A DNA stretch of 64,000 nucleotides from Ricinus communis (GCF_019578655.1 NC_063263.1:8070001-8134000); one strand, 5' to 3'. Counted from the stretch's first letter, positions 49,601-63,058 are shown. Translations and numbers: made by a program. The notes: generated from the sequence alone by a model not told the origin.

Positions 49601-50239
49601 AGACTGGGTCACTATGCACTTGCAATTCTTTAAGGTCTGAAATGTTCTGAGCTTATGACAATATCAAGACTGAATCCCAGTGCACTTGCAAGTTGCATCA
49701 TATGTAATCATGCATTATGATGGGGACTGATCCTGTATTTCATTGACAGAAATATGATCTTGTCATGCTTTGGCTTTTACAGTTATATACTGCAAATTAA
49801 CATGGCATTCGCAACGCCAGCTCAGATCCCAGAATAATGTGTAAGCTGTGATTTTCTATTTCATTTCATTTATTATTTACTTAGTTATTTATTTAGTGAG
49901 GATGAGCATGCCACCGACATCCTTAATTCATATATAACAAGGATTTCCAGTTATTGCTATCTGATAATTTTACATTTTTCTCGTTTTCTTGTCATTGGAA
50001 TGCCCATAATAAGACTGGTATCTGCAGATCTTTTTCCAGTAAAATATGTAAATGAAGCAACTAATACAAGACAACTTTCTTCACATGCAGATGGTTTAGA
50101 GTACTATTTTTCATTAAACAAATGTATTTACATGCTCTTAATATGTATAACAGAATTATACAAATAGTACATTTGATAAGACTAACAAGATCGGTGTGAC
50201 TTCCACCAGTATGTCTTAGGAGATATAATTCTCATATAT
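49601..50239. other. Spacer holding the ELF3 3'UTR
   Basis: This is AT-rich with no recognisable gene. The right part should be the 3'UTR of ELF3 on the minus strand. Confidence 0.45.
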
Positions 50240-53200
50240 TTAATCATATTGTTTTCTTTCTTCTTGTATAAACCGAAAAATGCGAGCTGCTGATTCAGTT
50301 GCTGATCTAGCGTTGTGAGGCACAACCTTAATCACACGCGTCCATTGTGCATCAGTTTGACCATTTTGATCTGATGCCTGAGCTGTTGGTTCTATAGGAA
50401 AAAGCGGGAGTGCATCTCCTTTAAGACTCTCAGAGGGACTACTTGCAGTACTTCCTTGTACCTTACTTTCCTTTGATGGTTGAAAGTTCTCAGCACAGCA
50501 TGAGATCACACGACTCATTGAGCTAGATATATGACATGAGCTTTGTTGTGGGAAGGTGAAGTTCATGTCTCCAAGTGATAACTGATTGCCTTTTGACTGG
50601 GGTCCATTGAATGGGCTCACCTGCCCAAATAATAAACCTGAAATGGAGGGAGTCATGACTGGCATGCCATAAGGTGGAAAATAGTTCTGACCTAAAGGAG
50701 GATCGCTGGGAAGGATTCCAATCCCATTTTGATGAGAAGCTTGGACACCATAAGCTCCATTGATGAAGTCCCCATGCTCTCCATCTAAGCTCACTGGAGC
50801 ACAGTTGCCATAAACCTGTGCCATAAATCCGGCAGTTGGAGGGCATGGCCCTGTGTATGGCTTGTAAACAAGACCCTCAGAAGGGGACATTACTGGAACT
50901 AACCACTGATTGCTAGGCGGCGGGAAACACCATGGAGATGGTCCAGAATTGGTAGCAACAGGAGCTGGCAGATGCCCTCCTGAATCAGATCCATAATTTG
51001 ATTGATTTGTATGAAGTCCTTTACTGACTTCATTATTAACAGCAGAAAGGGAAAGCTTTGCAACTGCATTCTCTTCGGCAAATTCAGTGCTAGAGTGTGG
51101 CTTCTGGGAACCATCTTTCGGTTTAACAATTGGTGGTGGTTGTTCTATAGCATAATTAGATGGAACCTTTTTAGCCTCAGAGGCCTTCAAGAAAGCTTTT
51201 CCCAAATAAAACTTGTCTTTCAGCAATAGTGCCGGTGAACCAGCAATCAGTTTTTGTACCTGTTCCAAATTAACATCATTTACTTGGTTCACTTTCCAAA
51301 CTGAGATGCAATAAATCAAGTAAAAGAAATCATATGCACTATCTCATGATAGAAAAGGCTAGCAGCTTGATCAGGTGCTCAGCATACCTTTATGAGCCTA
51401 TGTAACTCGGATACTTGCACTGTGAATGCTCTTTGCTGACTGCAAACAACAGCAAAAAAGAAGCCAGGTCAAATATTAATACTGTCGAACAAGTTAAGGA
51501 ATACATGTACTGACTAAAATTTCATGCATATGGACAAAAAGGTAGAATATAAACCACGTTATAGATTAGATATCAGCTTACATGCTACATTACATTTGAT
51601 ATTCTTGCTAGATGGACCACTCTTATAACATGAATGCTATATCCTGCAAAATTTATTGATTTGTGCGGAAGAGACAGGAGAGAGTAAAATAATCAACAAC
51701 TGAATCTGGCTGCCCACAAATACACAATAAGAAATCTGTGTAACGTGTATAATATCCTACCAGACACTGCAGACCTTGATTTATTACACAGTATAAATCG
51801 TTTCTGCTAAGTGAGACATGTCAGTGCCTCCCACCTACAACTTATACAGAGTTTTAGACACTAGTTATGCAAATGCAAATCATGGCCCTGCTGAGGTGTA
51901 AAAAAACAGAATTTCCAACTGTCCTATAATATCAATCAGGACAGAACTGACAAGTTGAAATAAAAATCAGAAAACACCAATAGTGTTTATACAAGGTAAT
52001 CATCAAAATGTAATTCTATAAATTTTAAAGAGAGTGATTGTGAGTCAATTATTTCATATAGTGATTTAGATATTTGTAGTACCAAACTCAGTAGATAACA
52101 TATGTCACTTTGAAAGGCCTACTAATAAAGAAAAGGGCACAAAACAAAGGAACAGCATGAGGAACTTTAGCCCATAACAAAGTGAGCAAAGTGTGTACAT
52201 GGGAATTCTTACTTGATGCTGTCTAATGCCACTAAATCTCTCAACCCACACCGGCCCAAACAGTGAGAGAGAAAAGAAGAAGAGGTTCCGATTGATAGCG
52301 GTGCTTTCTGATTCTTAGATTCTTCTATTTATAGCACTTGCTTTGCTTCATAAGATCGAACCAAACCATAGGTTGCACCTCCAGTTATGATACAACATAG
52401 CAAGTTACTTCCAGGTTTAAATAGTTTATGCATGTGAGAGGGAATAGCTTGTGGTTCCACTCTCACCTAATTTATCTAGTGAGATGTATGCATAGATGTA
52501 CAAGTCAAGGGCTTAATAATACAAACTCACAGAGAAATTTTTTGAATCCGTGAAAGTAACTAAAGGATATCGAAGCAAACATAGACTCTAGAAATTTCTA
52601 GAGTTTGTATTTCTCTAGGATCATCTACAGACCACTCTAAATCCGAAGTGCATTGGATGGTCAGTGAACAGGAGGTGAATAACTACCATAACGGAAAATT
52701 CTAAGTTAGACTAGTGATAAATAATAAAAGGTACATAAACTTCAAAAAGTAAACAAAATTCCACAAGTTTGGTAGCGATTTGCAGCAACTTATGTAAATA
52801 GAAACTACTGAAAAGATACTTACTTGACAATGATTCTTCTTGCTTTCCAGAATTGTTTCTCGCCTATTATTCTTACAACATCATCAGGCGATATTTCCAA
52901 AGCAGATAAGGAGTCCACCAAGGAAGTTTCTGAGCCATCATTGTGCCTTTCAACATCTCCTACTTGCAAAGACCCATTTTGCTTGTCTTCATGGTTTTTT
53001 CTGCTATTCTCAATCACATTACAACTTCTATTATCATCTCTGAGAGGTAACCTATAACATAACTTGCTTGTCACTTTGGCAGCATTTTCCTTATCATTGC
53101 CGATAGCATATTCCTCCCAAGATTTTTCTTTATGGACTGCTTTATCCTGCACTGTGACAAATTCTTGATCTAACTGACCTTTTGAACCCTTTAAGCTCCT

Positions 53201-54653
53201 CAAGAAATCCACTGAACTGCTTCTGTGATCCTGATATGACGATGGATGTGCTCGCTTCAGTGATTCAGGTCTTTTAACTTTTCCCGATGGGCTACATGAT
53301 GGATCTGCTGAAGTTTTATCATGAAATGATGGGACAGGAGAATATCTTTCCCTAAGATCCTTGCAAGCCTCGGACATTTTTCTCTGCTCTTCAGTTTGGT
53401 TCCTTGTAGACTCTGTTGCCTTTAAATCTATGATGCCAGGACCTTTCTTCTGCTTTTCAGAGACATTCTGAAAGTGCATTGAAAAGCTCAAGTTCCAGCA
53501 TGGTTGGTTTTCTCTATCTTTATTGTGTTGACTGCTGTTAGAATGCGGAACTGCTCCTGACTGGGCAGAGCCAGAAACTCGAAAATCATTTTCATATCCA
53601 ATCTTCTTCCATGAGAAGTTTTTTAAGTGGGAGAAATTGTGCAACTGAAATGAATTGCTAGCATTAGATAACAAAGACTCTGTGGTTTTCAAACTTTGAC
53701 CATTCGTACAATTCATGGACTTCCATTCTTGATTTTCCATCTTATTGCTTCGCTTAATTCCATCAGAGGAATAAGAAAAAGACTTCTCAGAATGTGAAGG
53801 TGCAGGGGAGTTACAAAATGGAGTAAAAACGCTTCTTTCGTTGCCGCTGACTTGTGAACATGAATCACTTGTAACCTAACAGCAAAAGAATGCAAAAAGG
53901 AAGAGGTATTTATCAAAAAATGAAGCCTAAACGAGTATTTAGCAAACCAGTCAGAAGATCCTACGACATAATCCAGGAATTTTGCAAAGTGCAAGCTAAT
54001 TTGACTGTTTTCCAATAGATAAAAAAAAGTGAAGATGATAGCAATTTCCAAACCATCTTGATTAATAATAATCTAGAAAAAAACTATTCCTGTAGTAGAT
54101 CAAGGAACTAAAATGATACTAATTTTATCCAAGATCACACCAAAGTGTCCAATGTAACTCCTCAAGATTGGAAGAAAGGATATACAAAAACTCATTAGGT
54201 GCACCGCTTGAAGAGCCAAGGCTGTGTTTTATTGCCTAAGGATTATATCAGGTAAAATGCATATCCCAAACCAATCAGGATCCAGAAACTTACCAGAGCA
54301 TTAACCAAAGGCACACTCATTGTTTATATGATAAATTAAGTAAGATAATCTCAAGCAAAATATGTTCATTCATGAGAAAAAATTTAAAATAAGAAATAAA
54401 AAGAAATAAGGACCCAGGAACTCACATGGCTTGGTAACATTTTAGGAACAAAGGTACTGCCATTGTTAGGTGGAAGAGGCAACATGGATGCTGATCCAGA
54501 ACTAACCTTTCGAGAAGGGATACCCAGTTGTTCATAAAGAGCCATCTTGTTTCTTGGAGGTGCCCTTGGCCCTCCTTTCTCTGTATCATTGACATGAAGC
54601 CTAGGAAACATAGGACTTATCATTTTATCCTCATCTTTTGTCCCTCTCATCAT
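50240..54653 (-). CDS. ELF3: EARLY FLOWERING 3, evening-complex clock protein
   Basis: ELF3 is the scaffold of the evening complex (with ELF4 and LUX). It gates light input to the clock, represses PIF and PRR genes at night and delays flowering. The four exons are 54653-54426, 53875-52824, 51439-51388 and 51259-50240, with phases 0, 2 and 0, giving 783 aa, in the range of tree ELF3s. Diagnostic blocks are MFPRLHVND and [13 protein letters not shown] at the N-terminus, [16 protein letters not shown] and [11 protein letters not shown] across exons 2-3, and [17 protein letters not shown] at the C-terminus. The central proline/glycine/asparagine-rich region ([27 protein letters not shown]) corresponds to the Arabidopsis prion-like region, but no polyglutamine run is present. 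The protein appears intact. I used the first of two adjacent ATGs. Confidence 0.96.
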
Positions 54654-55600
54654 CCTTTTTCTCTTTCTTCACCACAAATTCCACTGGTAGAAATTTATAC
54701 TTTCACCAAATTCATCCAATTACCATCCTTTTGAGGCAAGATTCGCTGTAAATAAATGCCTAGTATAATAGCATACTCAAATTCTTCAAAGGAGATAGAC
54801 CTTCACTGAAAATCAATCACAAGCATTTTGGATAACTTTGACCAAAAACCAAAAAACTTGCGTACTCGGATAGCAAAATCAGTTACTTATTAAAAAACGA
54901 ACTCTATTCTTTTAGTGTCTAGGATCAGCCTACTTTAAAAAAAAATTGAAATTTCGAATAATATTCAATCATCAAAAACCAAAAAGGAGCCTACCCAGAA
55001 AGCAAAAGCAGCAACTTGGTGGAGCATTCCCAAATTTAAAGTCAGTGAAGATCAACCCACCTCAGAAAAGCAAATTTCTTCCTGATCGAAAACCATAAAC
55101 ACACAACTAAAGCACATGAAAGGTTATTGACCAAGATACAAACTTTCAAGCACCCAGAAGTAACCCACTTCGTAAAAATGAAATCTTTGAACTAAAGAAA
55201 GGTCAGAACAGCCAAATATGATATTAACTCAAAATTTTATAAGTACCCACAATCAACCCACCTCAAAAAACAACAAACTTAATCCTGAAATTCTAGTACC
55301 AGCACCAAGAAAACATGACATTACTGAAAAGGTAGAAAGAAGAATGAGAAGATCAAAAAGGGAGAAATGATAATCAAAAGAAGAAAGTGGCAAAAGAAAA
55401 CAAAATGATTGTTAAGTGGAGATGGAATCAAAAGATATATATGGCAAAAGATAGATTCGGCTAGAGAAGAGGGTCGCCTTGGAAATTCCACAGGAGGATC
55501 TCATCCAAAAAGCTACACCAAAGAAAAAAAGCAACTCCAAGAGAGAGAAAGAAAAAGAAAGAAAGAGAGAGGATGTGGACTGTGTAGGTCCCAAGAGGAT
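54654..55600 (-). promoter_or_regulatory. 5' leader region of ELF3
   Basis: This lies upstream of the ELF3 ATG. It has a purine-rich tract on plus at 55540-55572 (CT-rich on the coding strand), as often seen in long plant 5'UTRs. A leader intron is possible. An exact evening element was looked for by eye and not found. Confidence 0.4.
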
Positions 55601-57315
55601 TGAACTCAAATATATTTTGCCTAATCCTAATATTTACACCTCTCTCCTGTTCTGCATTTTCTGCCTACAAGTTAGATCCTTCCATGTCAGATTGGTCCCA
55701 TAAACATTGTACTGCTACTATTACCATTAATATCTTCCAGTTTAATTGCCACCCAAAAGTTTTTGTATTTACTAAAATATCACATCATGCTCTTTACAAT
55801 ATGAGTAGAATGTCACTTGTTCTTACATGGGTAAAGTTGGGTAAAGTTTAGATCCATCGACTAGTCATATTTACATATTATAAATCCATCATTAGAATCC
55901 GAAATTGACTTTTTCAAAAGAACAAAAAAATTAAATCAGGTTAGAGTTTTTGTGGAAAGAAAACATCCCAAATAGCATAAGAGCTGACAATCCAATGGTG
56001 CAATTTATATCTAGAGCTGAGAACTATGGAAAAAGGTAAAAGTTTCTGAATTGTGCCTAAATATTTTTTTAAATTTTTATATTTTAAAAAAAAAAAGAAA
56101 AAAGAAAGAAATTGTTTAATTAGTACTAATTGTGTACGTATTTAGTACCAGCAGAAGACTAGGTCACATAGGTGGTGATTGGGGAGCTGAAAGAAAATAA
56201 GCATATGAACCACATGTTGTTTTAAATTATTAATTAAATAAAAAAATCTGGCCAATCTTTAACTAAAAATTCGTTAAGAAAGATTTCCCTTTTTAATTCA
56301 GTTAGAGTTTTCTTTCCTGATTCTTAAACAGTTGGGGCGTGAACGTGAAGACTCGGTCTCTCCCACATGTGCGAGCTGCTCAAGTAACTTCCTTCTTAAC
56401 CACCACATCTTCTTTTTTTCATCTTTTCACACGCAATAAATAACAACACTTATCTTTAATAAATTATTATTTTTAATCTGTATAAAAATTATAAATTTTA
56501 ATTATTTTTCAGTTATATTATTATTTTTAAGTATTTTTATTAAAATTCAAATATGAATAGAATTATCAACTCTTTTATAATTGTTTGAGATTAAAAAAAG
56601 AAAAAAATTATTGAAATTCAAAAAGATTGTATAACAATTTGCAATTCATCAAGAAAGTATAACTTAATTATATATTATGTTACCTAATGATGGACTTTTT
56701 AAATTATTGATAATTAAAAGAAAATGATATACTTTTAGATGGACCAAAAAGGAAAAGATCTATTACAGTTAGACAGAAAATATTATATATTACTAATTTA
56801 ACATTAAATAATTGATATATTTTTTTAATTCATTATCAATCATATTTAATTAAATATTATTTATTGATTTAGCGATTGGACAGATACTTAAACAGACAAG
56901 GATTTTCCTTTCCATATTACTATGAGTACTTAGGAGTCTGAGATTTTGTTTTTCCAATTCTATATAAAAAGAAAAAACTCTGTCCTTAGCACCCAATCAC
57001 GCATTGATACGTAGCAAAATGATACAGCAAGTTCAAGTACAGTACGGAATTAAAAAGGTTCCTAAGTGGGAGTGATTATTATATACTATTATTTTTGTTA
57101 TATGGTGGGGGCGGTCCATCCCAATTGGGAAACAAATATCTAATTTATGGATTTTGTGCGCCCGGTGCCAACCACCTGAGAAATTATATCACCAACCAAA
57201 CGTTGATTCCTTTCCATTTCTTGCGCTGCGTTTGGATAATTATTTTTAATTTTATAATTCTCTTCATATTTTTTTTTTTATTATTGACTTATCAGTATTG
57301 TTTTTGATTCAATGT
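55601..57315. other. AT-rich spacer between ELF3 and the endogenous virus
   Basis: No gene was recognised. It should contain the distal ELF3 promoter and whatever cellular DNA flanks the 5' junction of the viral insertion, which I could not place exactly. Confidence 0.4.
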
Positions 57316-57928
57316 ATGAATTAGAATACCGCTTCTGGACACCAGATATCTTAGGTACGAACATGCAGTAATTGGTATGATAGTCACATCACTTAACACA
57401 GACAGTGTTGTTTTGATTTTCTTTCCCAATTTCAATCTATCCCTCAACGATCCCTACCTATCAACTGCACTCAAAGTACAAGTCCAGATCACGGGGGCAA
57501 ATCAAGTAATTGATGCTCTCTCTGCGACCCTACATCATCAGATAGTCTACAGATTACAGGATCATGCCTTTAATCTCCAATTCCCAGGCTTTCAAGCCTC
57601 ATCTGATGCTTTGTTCATTATAGCTGACTCTGGCCAGATTCCTACAATTGTCCAGGCCCCAAGGCAGCTGAAAAAAGAAGATCTGCAAAAGTTGATCCCA
57701 ACTGAATGGGTAACCAACTATGAAAAGCTTCAGGCATCCCAAGCTAAGCTTGTTCAAGCCACCGACCCTCTTTTTGTCAATCAAAAGGACGGAACAGTAA
57801 AAAAGATCTTCACAAAAATAGGAGAATCTTCTTCTGCACCATCTATCTTCCAGGAATCAATGATACAACCTGTATCTAAACCAAGGGAGAAGATCCCTAT
57901 CCATTCATTCCACCTCCGGACACGCTAA
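57316..57928 (+). pseudogene. Viral movement-protein domain (30K type), truncated
   Basis: The open frame (phase of 57377) begins without a start codon. It carries the 30K movement-protein core: RYEHAVIGMIV, SLNDPYLSTALKVQ, then the ITGANQVIDALSATLHHQ stretch. It ends at TAA 57926-57928, where the frame is lost by a shift near 57905. The family's N-terminal part is absent. Such proteins move virus through plasmodesmata; this copy is dead. Confidence 0.75.
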
Positions 57929-58985
57929 AGTAAAAGGACACTTCATCTGGGATGTTGACCCAGGAATGTGCCAACCAGGATGCACCTGTGAAGATGATCT
58001 CGATTTTGCTGAACCTTGTTTTCAGCATTGTAACAAAAATCCACGAGTTATGACTCTAGACTCTCCATGCTCAGCCATGGAACCAAGGCCAGATGACCGG
58101 GATCCAGACTGTCCTTGGATGGGCATTCCCCAGAAACAAAAGCAGAGCAAAGCACCGCTCCCAATGTTCAACGAGGCCTTAGACCTTCTTGCAAAAGAAT
58201 GAAAGACAGTTCTTGACATCTCTTTTGATGAAATGAAAGAACTTTTGGCCCAATTGGGAATTGAATTTGGAAAAAGTCCTTCTGCAACTTGCAGAAAGGA
58301 GATCCAGGCTGATCTACCAGCAGTACAACCACCCCATGCAATCCAAAGTTGTTATATGTTTCAGCCAGAAGATTTCCCTCCTTTCGGGAAGACTGAGAAT
58401 AAGATATCGGAAATCCTTCCCTCAAGGATTACTCCCTCCGGATCCATAGAACCCCTCACACCACCATAAGAGGTTCTGAACTAGCAAACTTTAAATTCCA
58501 TTGTCCAGAATTGCTATCTAAAGAAAATAGATGGAAAACTGGATCAAGCTCTACATCTGGCTCATAAACTGGACCACAAGTTGGATACATTCTCTCAGGA
58601 AGTACTCCAACTATATTCAACACTCACTGCCAAATATCAAGTTCTGGACAAAGAGCTTCGAGTTCCTCGTACCAATCACTCCGTACCTTCATCCGGAAGG
58701 AAAAGGAAATTACCAGGCTAAAAAGGCAAATTGACCAGATTGAACATGATCTTCGAAGAGATCAGACTGCTACGATCCCATCTTTTACATCAGCAGCTTC
58801 TACATCTTCTGCTATTGCTCCCTCATACTATTCTTCATTTCCTTTTCTCCCACAGCCAGAACAACAACAAGAAACTCTCTACCAGCCCTTTGGCACTTTC
58901 TCTCATCTCTACCCAAGAGACTCAAGAACCCAGCAAAAAAAAAATCTCCCCTTCTTTAGCCTCTAAAGAAAAATTACCAGAACAA
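57906..58985 (+). pseudogene. Viral linker region between movement and coat domains, broken
   Basis: This stretch changes frame near 57905 and has a cysteine-rich run (GMCQPGCTCEDD). There is a TGA at 58200-58202, a TAA at 58467-58469 and another stop near 58482. A coiled-coil-like stretch (GKLDQALHLAHKLDHKLDTF, about 58530-58600) follows, with a further shift near 58715. It then becomes serine- and glutamine-rich. It corresponds to the variable region of caulimovirid polyproteins; no enzymatic domain is visible. Confidence 0.6.
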
Positions 58986-58996
58986 TCTCTCACCCT

Positions 58997-59955
58997 ATGA
59001 TTCCGATTTCTCCTCAAACACCCTCGGAAATGGCGGATATCATCAAATTGATGAATACTTACCATCGATCCCGTACCCGAAGTAGTGGAATCTGAGGATG
59101 AGGATGCACATTCATTCTTTGCCCCTACTGGAGCTCCATACCCAAGGTCAAAACCGACAACTGGTACGGGACCTTGGTTTTCCTTTGATGACCTGCCTCC
59201 ATCAAAATGGAAGGACAAGCTTTCTGAATTCTTGGCATGGATCGATCTCCAAATGACCCTCAAGGGGCCACACTCAAAAAGTTCTCACAGGTTCACAGGA
59301 AGTTTGAGAGATTGGTTTTAGTCACAGCCTGAGTATACCAGGCTTCAATTTGTGACACTGCCAACTCCATCAGCAGCGGTTACAGTCCTCCATAACCAGT
59401 TCCTTGGAAGTTATGATCTTGTCATGCGACAACAAAAACAAGAATTCTTTGATCGAAAATGTTGTTCGTTAAAAATGAAGGATCTGGAAAGACATTATTC
59501 TGCTATGTCTAAACTTTATTATATCATCGGAGAACATGATGGTGATGATACACTGAAGTATACTTTCATCGCCTCATTACCAGATGAAATACAACTAGAG
59601 GTCAACAATATGATTACTGCAATAAAGAAACCGGTCACCTCCATCACTCTTAGAGAAATTTGGCAATTCACTCTCTCTTCCATCAAAAGACTCTGTGACC
59701 AACAGGATTTGTTCAGAAGGCTATCTCAACGAGATTTAATAGTTCAAAAAGCCTGTAATAAAAATCATCTCAAGATCAAGTGCAAGGCCTCAACTTGCAT
59801 CTGTTCCAATCATAAGAAGAAGACTGGAGTTCAGACAAAGAAAGACGCGCTCAAAAGGGTTCAGATATTTCCGGAAGAAGCGGAATCAAGGTCACAAATC
59901 TGACAGATGCTACATCTGCAGAAAAAAGGGACACTATGCTAAGAACTGTCCCTAG
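58997..59955 (+). pseudogene. Viral coat-protein domain with zinc knuckle, broken
   Basis: The capsid region spans SFDDLPPSKWKDKLSEFLAW (59176 onward) through DLERHYSAMSKLYYI and the basic CKASTCICSNHKKK. Breaks are a TGA near 59092, a TAG at 59319-59321 and a shift near 59850. The CCHC knuckle CYICRKKGHYAKNC follows in the shifted frame and a TAG stands at 59953-59955. This is the nucleic-acid binding and shell protein of the family. Confidence 0.78.
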
Positions 59956-60054
59956 AATCTGAAAAAATCAGCAAAAATGATTCAACAAGTCAGTATGTCT
60001 ATGTCCATTCCAGACTCATTTGAAGAGGATATAGAATCTCTCCTCTCAGAATAG

Positions 60055-60849
60055 GATAATCTTACTCCAGAAAGTCTTTTTGGAATTGAGGCGGATTATT
60101 CAGATTCCACGGAATCCTCAGAAGGGTCCTCTTCAGACTCGGATGATAGCGAGATCCCAATCTTGATAATTAGTCTCTCTTTAAGAGAGGAAAAAGAAGA
60201 AGACATTCTGAGAGATGTAATACAGTACCCGTTCTCTCCACATCCACTCCCCGCTAGCTCACTCAATTCTCTCACCAGAACTAAAATCCCTCCAGTACCC
60301 TATGTTCCTATACAAATCCTACCCTCAAAATATGAAAAACATGTTCCAGTTATAGCTTTTTTTGACACTGGAGCTCAAAGAAGCATGATGAATCCAGAGG
60401 TCCTTCCATCTGAATACTCGAAGCCCCATGATCAGTTTTTCAGGGCAGCCAATGGTCAAACCTTCAAAACTACTCTGATCACAAAACAGAAAATCGGGAT
60501 ATAATTTTTCTCTAATTGCGTAGTATGGACGCATATCATTGGTTCGGATCTTCCAAGCAAGGACATCCTAATAGGGTTTAATGTTTATCATCAAGCTCGG
60601 AAGCTCCAGATTCTTTCCACTGGCATAAAATTCAAAAGACAATTTTGGCCATACACAGAGACCTCAAATCTATTCACTATAGCAAATACCGGTCCACCAT
60701 TCTTACAATACATAGAAAAATTCCTTCTCTTTTGTCCAGAATCTCATTCACACTTCCAACACCCTCTTCCACTATGGAGAAATCCTCAGTTCTATATCAG
60801 TCTCCCTTTCAAGCTCAATGAGGATATCAACCCCACAAAGGCCACACAT
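60055..60849 (+). pseudogene. Viral aspartic protease domain, broken
   Basis: The frame opens with an acidic/serine-rich linker (SSEGSSSDSDDSE). It then contains the retropepsin-like motif VIAFFDTGAQRSMMN (about 60345-60390) with the catalytic DTG. A TAA at 60502-60504 interrupts before the C-terminal half, which continues in the same frame (IGSDLPSKDILIGFNVY). Confidence 0.78.
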
Positions 60850-61526
60850 TTGGGAATGTCTCCTACAGATCTAGCCCTTGCTAGATCAGAATGCCTAACC
60901 CTGTTACAGCAAGGTCTCATTGAGCCCACAACCTCACAATGGGCTTGTCAAGCCTTTTATGTGGAGAAACGGTCTGAAAAGATACGAGGGAAAAAGAGAC
61001 TTGTCATAGACTACAAGCCCCTAAACCATTTCTTACAAGACAACAAATTCCCTCTCCCTGGAATCTTGAACCTCAAGGTCCATATCCAGAAGGCCCAATT
61101 CTATTCCAAATTTGACCTGAAAGCGGGCTTTTGGCAGCTGGGTATCCAGTCCTCAGAGGGATACAAAACAGCCTTTTGTATCCCTAATGCCCAGTATCAA
61201 TGGAAAGTCATGCCTTTTGGGCTCAAAACGGCCCCTTCACATTTTCAAAAGACCATGATTGAGATCTTTGGGCCTATCCTTTACTCCTCTTTGATCTACA
61301 TCGATGAAATTCTCCTATTCTCAGAAACAGCTGAGGAATATCATCAACTCCTAAAATAATTCCTCGCCATTATTCAAAAATATGGCATCATGCTGTCAGA
61401 AAAGAAGAGTCTTATTGGCCGACAAGAGATAGAATTCCTTGGCATGCAATTCAAAAATGGCCAATACACGTATGGTCCCCATCTGACAAAGGAACTTGAT
61501 CACTTTCCAAAAAAAATCTCTCAGTA
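60850..61526 (+). pseudogene. Viral reverse transcriptase domain, broken
   Basis: Caulimovirid RT blocks are clear: QACQAFYVEK-like region, KKRLVIDYKPLN, FSKFDLKAGFWQLG-like block (here YSKFDLKAGFWQLGI) and MPFGLKTAPSHFQ. The catalytic box reads YIDE rather than YIDD. A TAA at 61357-61359 is followed by the thumb region (IEFLGMQFKNGQYTYG) in frame. Frame is lost again at about 61510. Confidence 0.85.
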
Positions 61527-62150
61527 AAACAAATTCAACAGTTCCTTGGGATTCTGAATTATGTCAGAGAAGCCATACCACACATGTCCAGTCACACGTG
61601 CCATCTCTCAAAGATGCTCAAGAAGGACCCTCCTCCTTGGGGAACAGAGCAGACTACAGCTGTCCGAAAACTAAAAGAGGTGGCTCACAATCCTCCACCT
61701 CTTACTATCCCGTCCACAAGAAAGCTCATTCTCCAGACAGATGCGTCTGATTATGCATGGGGGGCCATCCTCCTTGAAAACCTTAATGGCAAAGAATAAT
61801 TGTGTGGTTATGCATCTGGACAGTTTTCTTCCTCAGAAAGACATTACCACACAATCTACAAGGAGATTTTGGCAGTCAAATATGGGATAAATAAATTCGA
61901 ATTCTTTTTTATTGGACAACACTTCCTGGTTCGGATGGATAATTCTTCTTTTCCAAAAATCCTTGAATCCAACCAGGAAGCCTTACCAGAACCTCAATTA
62001 TTGTGGTTAAAATCATGGTTCAGCAGGTATGATTTTGAAGTTCAGCATATAAAAGGGACGAGAAATCTAATTCCAAATTTCTTATCCAGACTTTCAAAAC
62101 CACAAAATCAACCTATAGTCCTCCTCACCTCAACAGTAAATCTTTCTATA
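61510..62150 (+). pseudogene. Viral RNase H domain, broken
   Basis: After the shift the frame reads IQQFLGILNYVREAIPHM, then the RNase H motifs LQTDASDYAWGA, the TIYKEILAVKYGINKFE glutamate block and VRMDNSS. A TAA at 61797-61799 splits it. The terminal block is HIKGTRNLIPNFLSR, where the usual acidic residue before FLSR is asparagine. Confidence 0.82.
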
Positions 62151-62157
62151 ATCTTTA

Positions 62158-62929
62158 TGGCTTCTTCATCTTTAAAAACCACTCTGCAACCTCCCTCACC
62201 ACCAGATCTTCCCATCAACCTCACAACCAAACAGGTCATTGATTTTGCCAGAAATATGATGTTCCATTATTTGGCAACCTTTCAACAAACTTTCTAACTA
62301 TCCACCCAACCCAACTTATTTTTACCAGATTACCCTTGATGTCTGATTTATCACATGTCTTCTACCCATCCGCAGATTGAAAGTGAATTATGGTTCTTAT
62401 GGTGTCTCTCTACAGTTTGTCATTATGCTATTGAATTCCCATCATGGATCTCTTACATTTCTTCAATAATGAAACAAATTTGGGATCATATCCATGGAGA
62501 TACCTCACTTGGTTTAAAACTCCGTACCAATGGACAAGGGAACTTCTTAAGCTTATGCATGAGAACAGATTATTTACAGATAATAATTCCAGAGCTTCGG
62601 AATACCATGCCATTTTCATCTTCCACAGGCCTTACCTTCAGTTCTCGGAAGACACTTATGCAACTCAAAATATCTGCCATTATTGGAGAACACTTGATGT
62701 ACCTTTGCATCTTGCTCCTCTACCAATCACAAAAGATCTGAAGCAGGCCCTCCAACTAAGAAATGAATTAGGAACGACTGATGTCTCTACACCATTAGTC
62801 TGCACTTTCAATGGACATCTGTGGTCTGAACACCCCATTGGACATTTCAACTTTTCCATACTTCCGACCCCACTGGATGATCCAAGCCTGACCAATGAAC
62901 AGAAGGATGCCATCATGCAAGATTCTTAG
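62158..62929 (+). pseudogene. Viral second ORF (unknown function), broken
   Basis: An ATG at 62158 (MASSSLKTT) opens after the RNase H region in the same frame and stops at 62295-62297. The continuation is in other frames, with the longest open part at 62444-62929 (LTWFKTPYQWTRELLKLM, ending NEQKDAIMQDS). Florendoviruses carry an ORF2 of unknown function at this position; I recognise no domain. Confidence 0.5.
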
Positions 62930-62969
62930 CCAATGGATGATGATCACTATGAGAGTATTTTCTAAATAC

Positions 62970-63058
62970 GTGGTGTGTGTGCTGGACATCAAGACAAGCA
63001 CTCTACTCAATAATTCAAAAGATAGTGGTTGTGTGTGCTGGATATCAAGACAAGTTTT
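62970..63058. repeat. 55-bp-period direct repeat in the viral intergenic region
   Basis: GTGGTGTGTGTGCTGGACAT then CAAGACAAG occurs at 62970, and a near copy (GTGTGTGCTGGATATCAAGA) at 63025. The position, 200-280 bp upstream of the TATA box, is that of an enhancer region. Confidence 0.8.

Noticed and set aside
50523..50846. 107-codon minus-strand frame inside ELF3
   Set aside because: It is an out-of-frame shadow of ELF3 exon 4, which has clear family motifs in its own frame.
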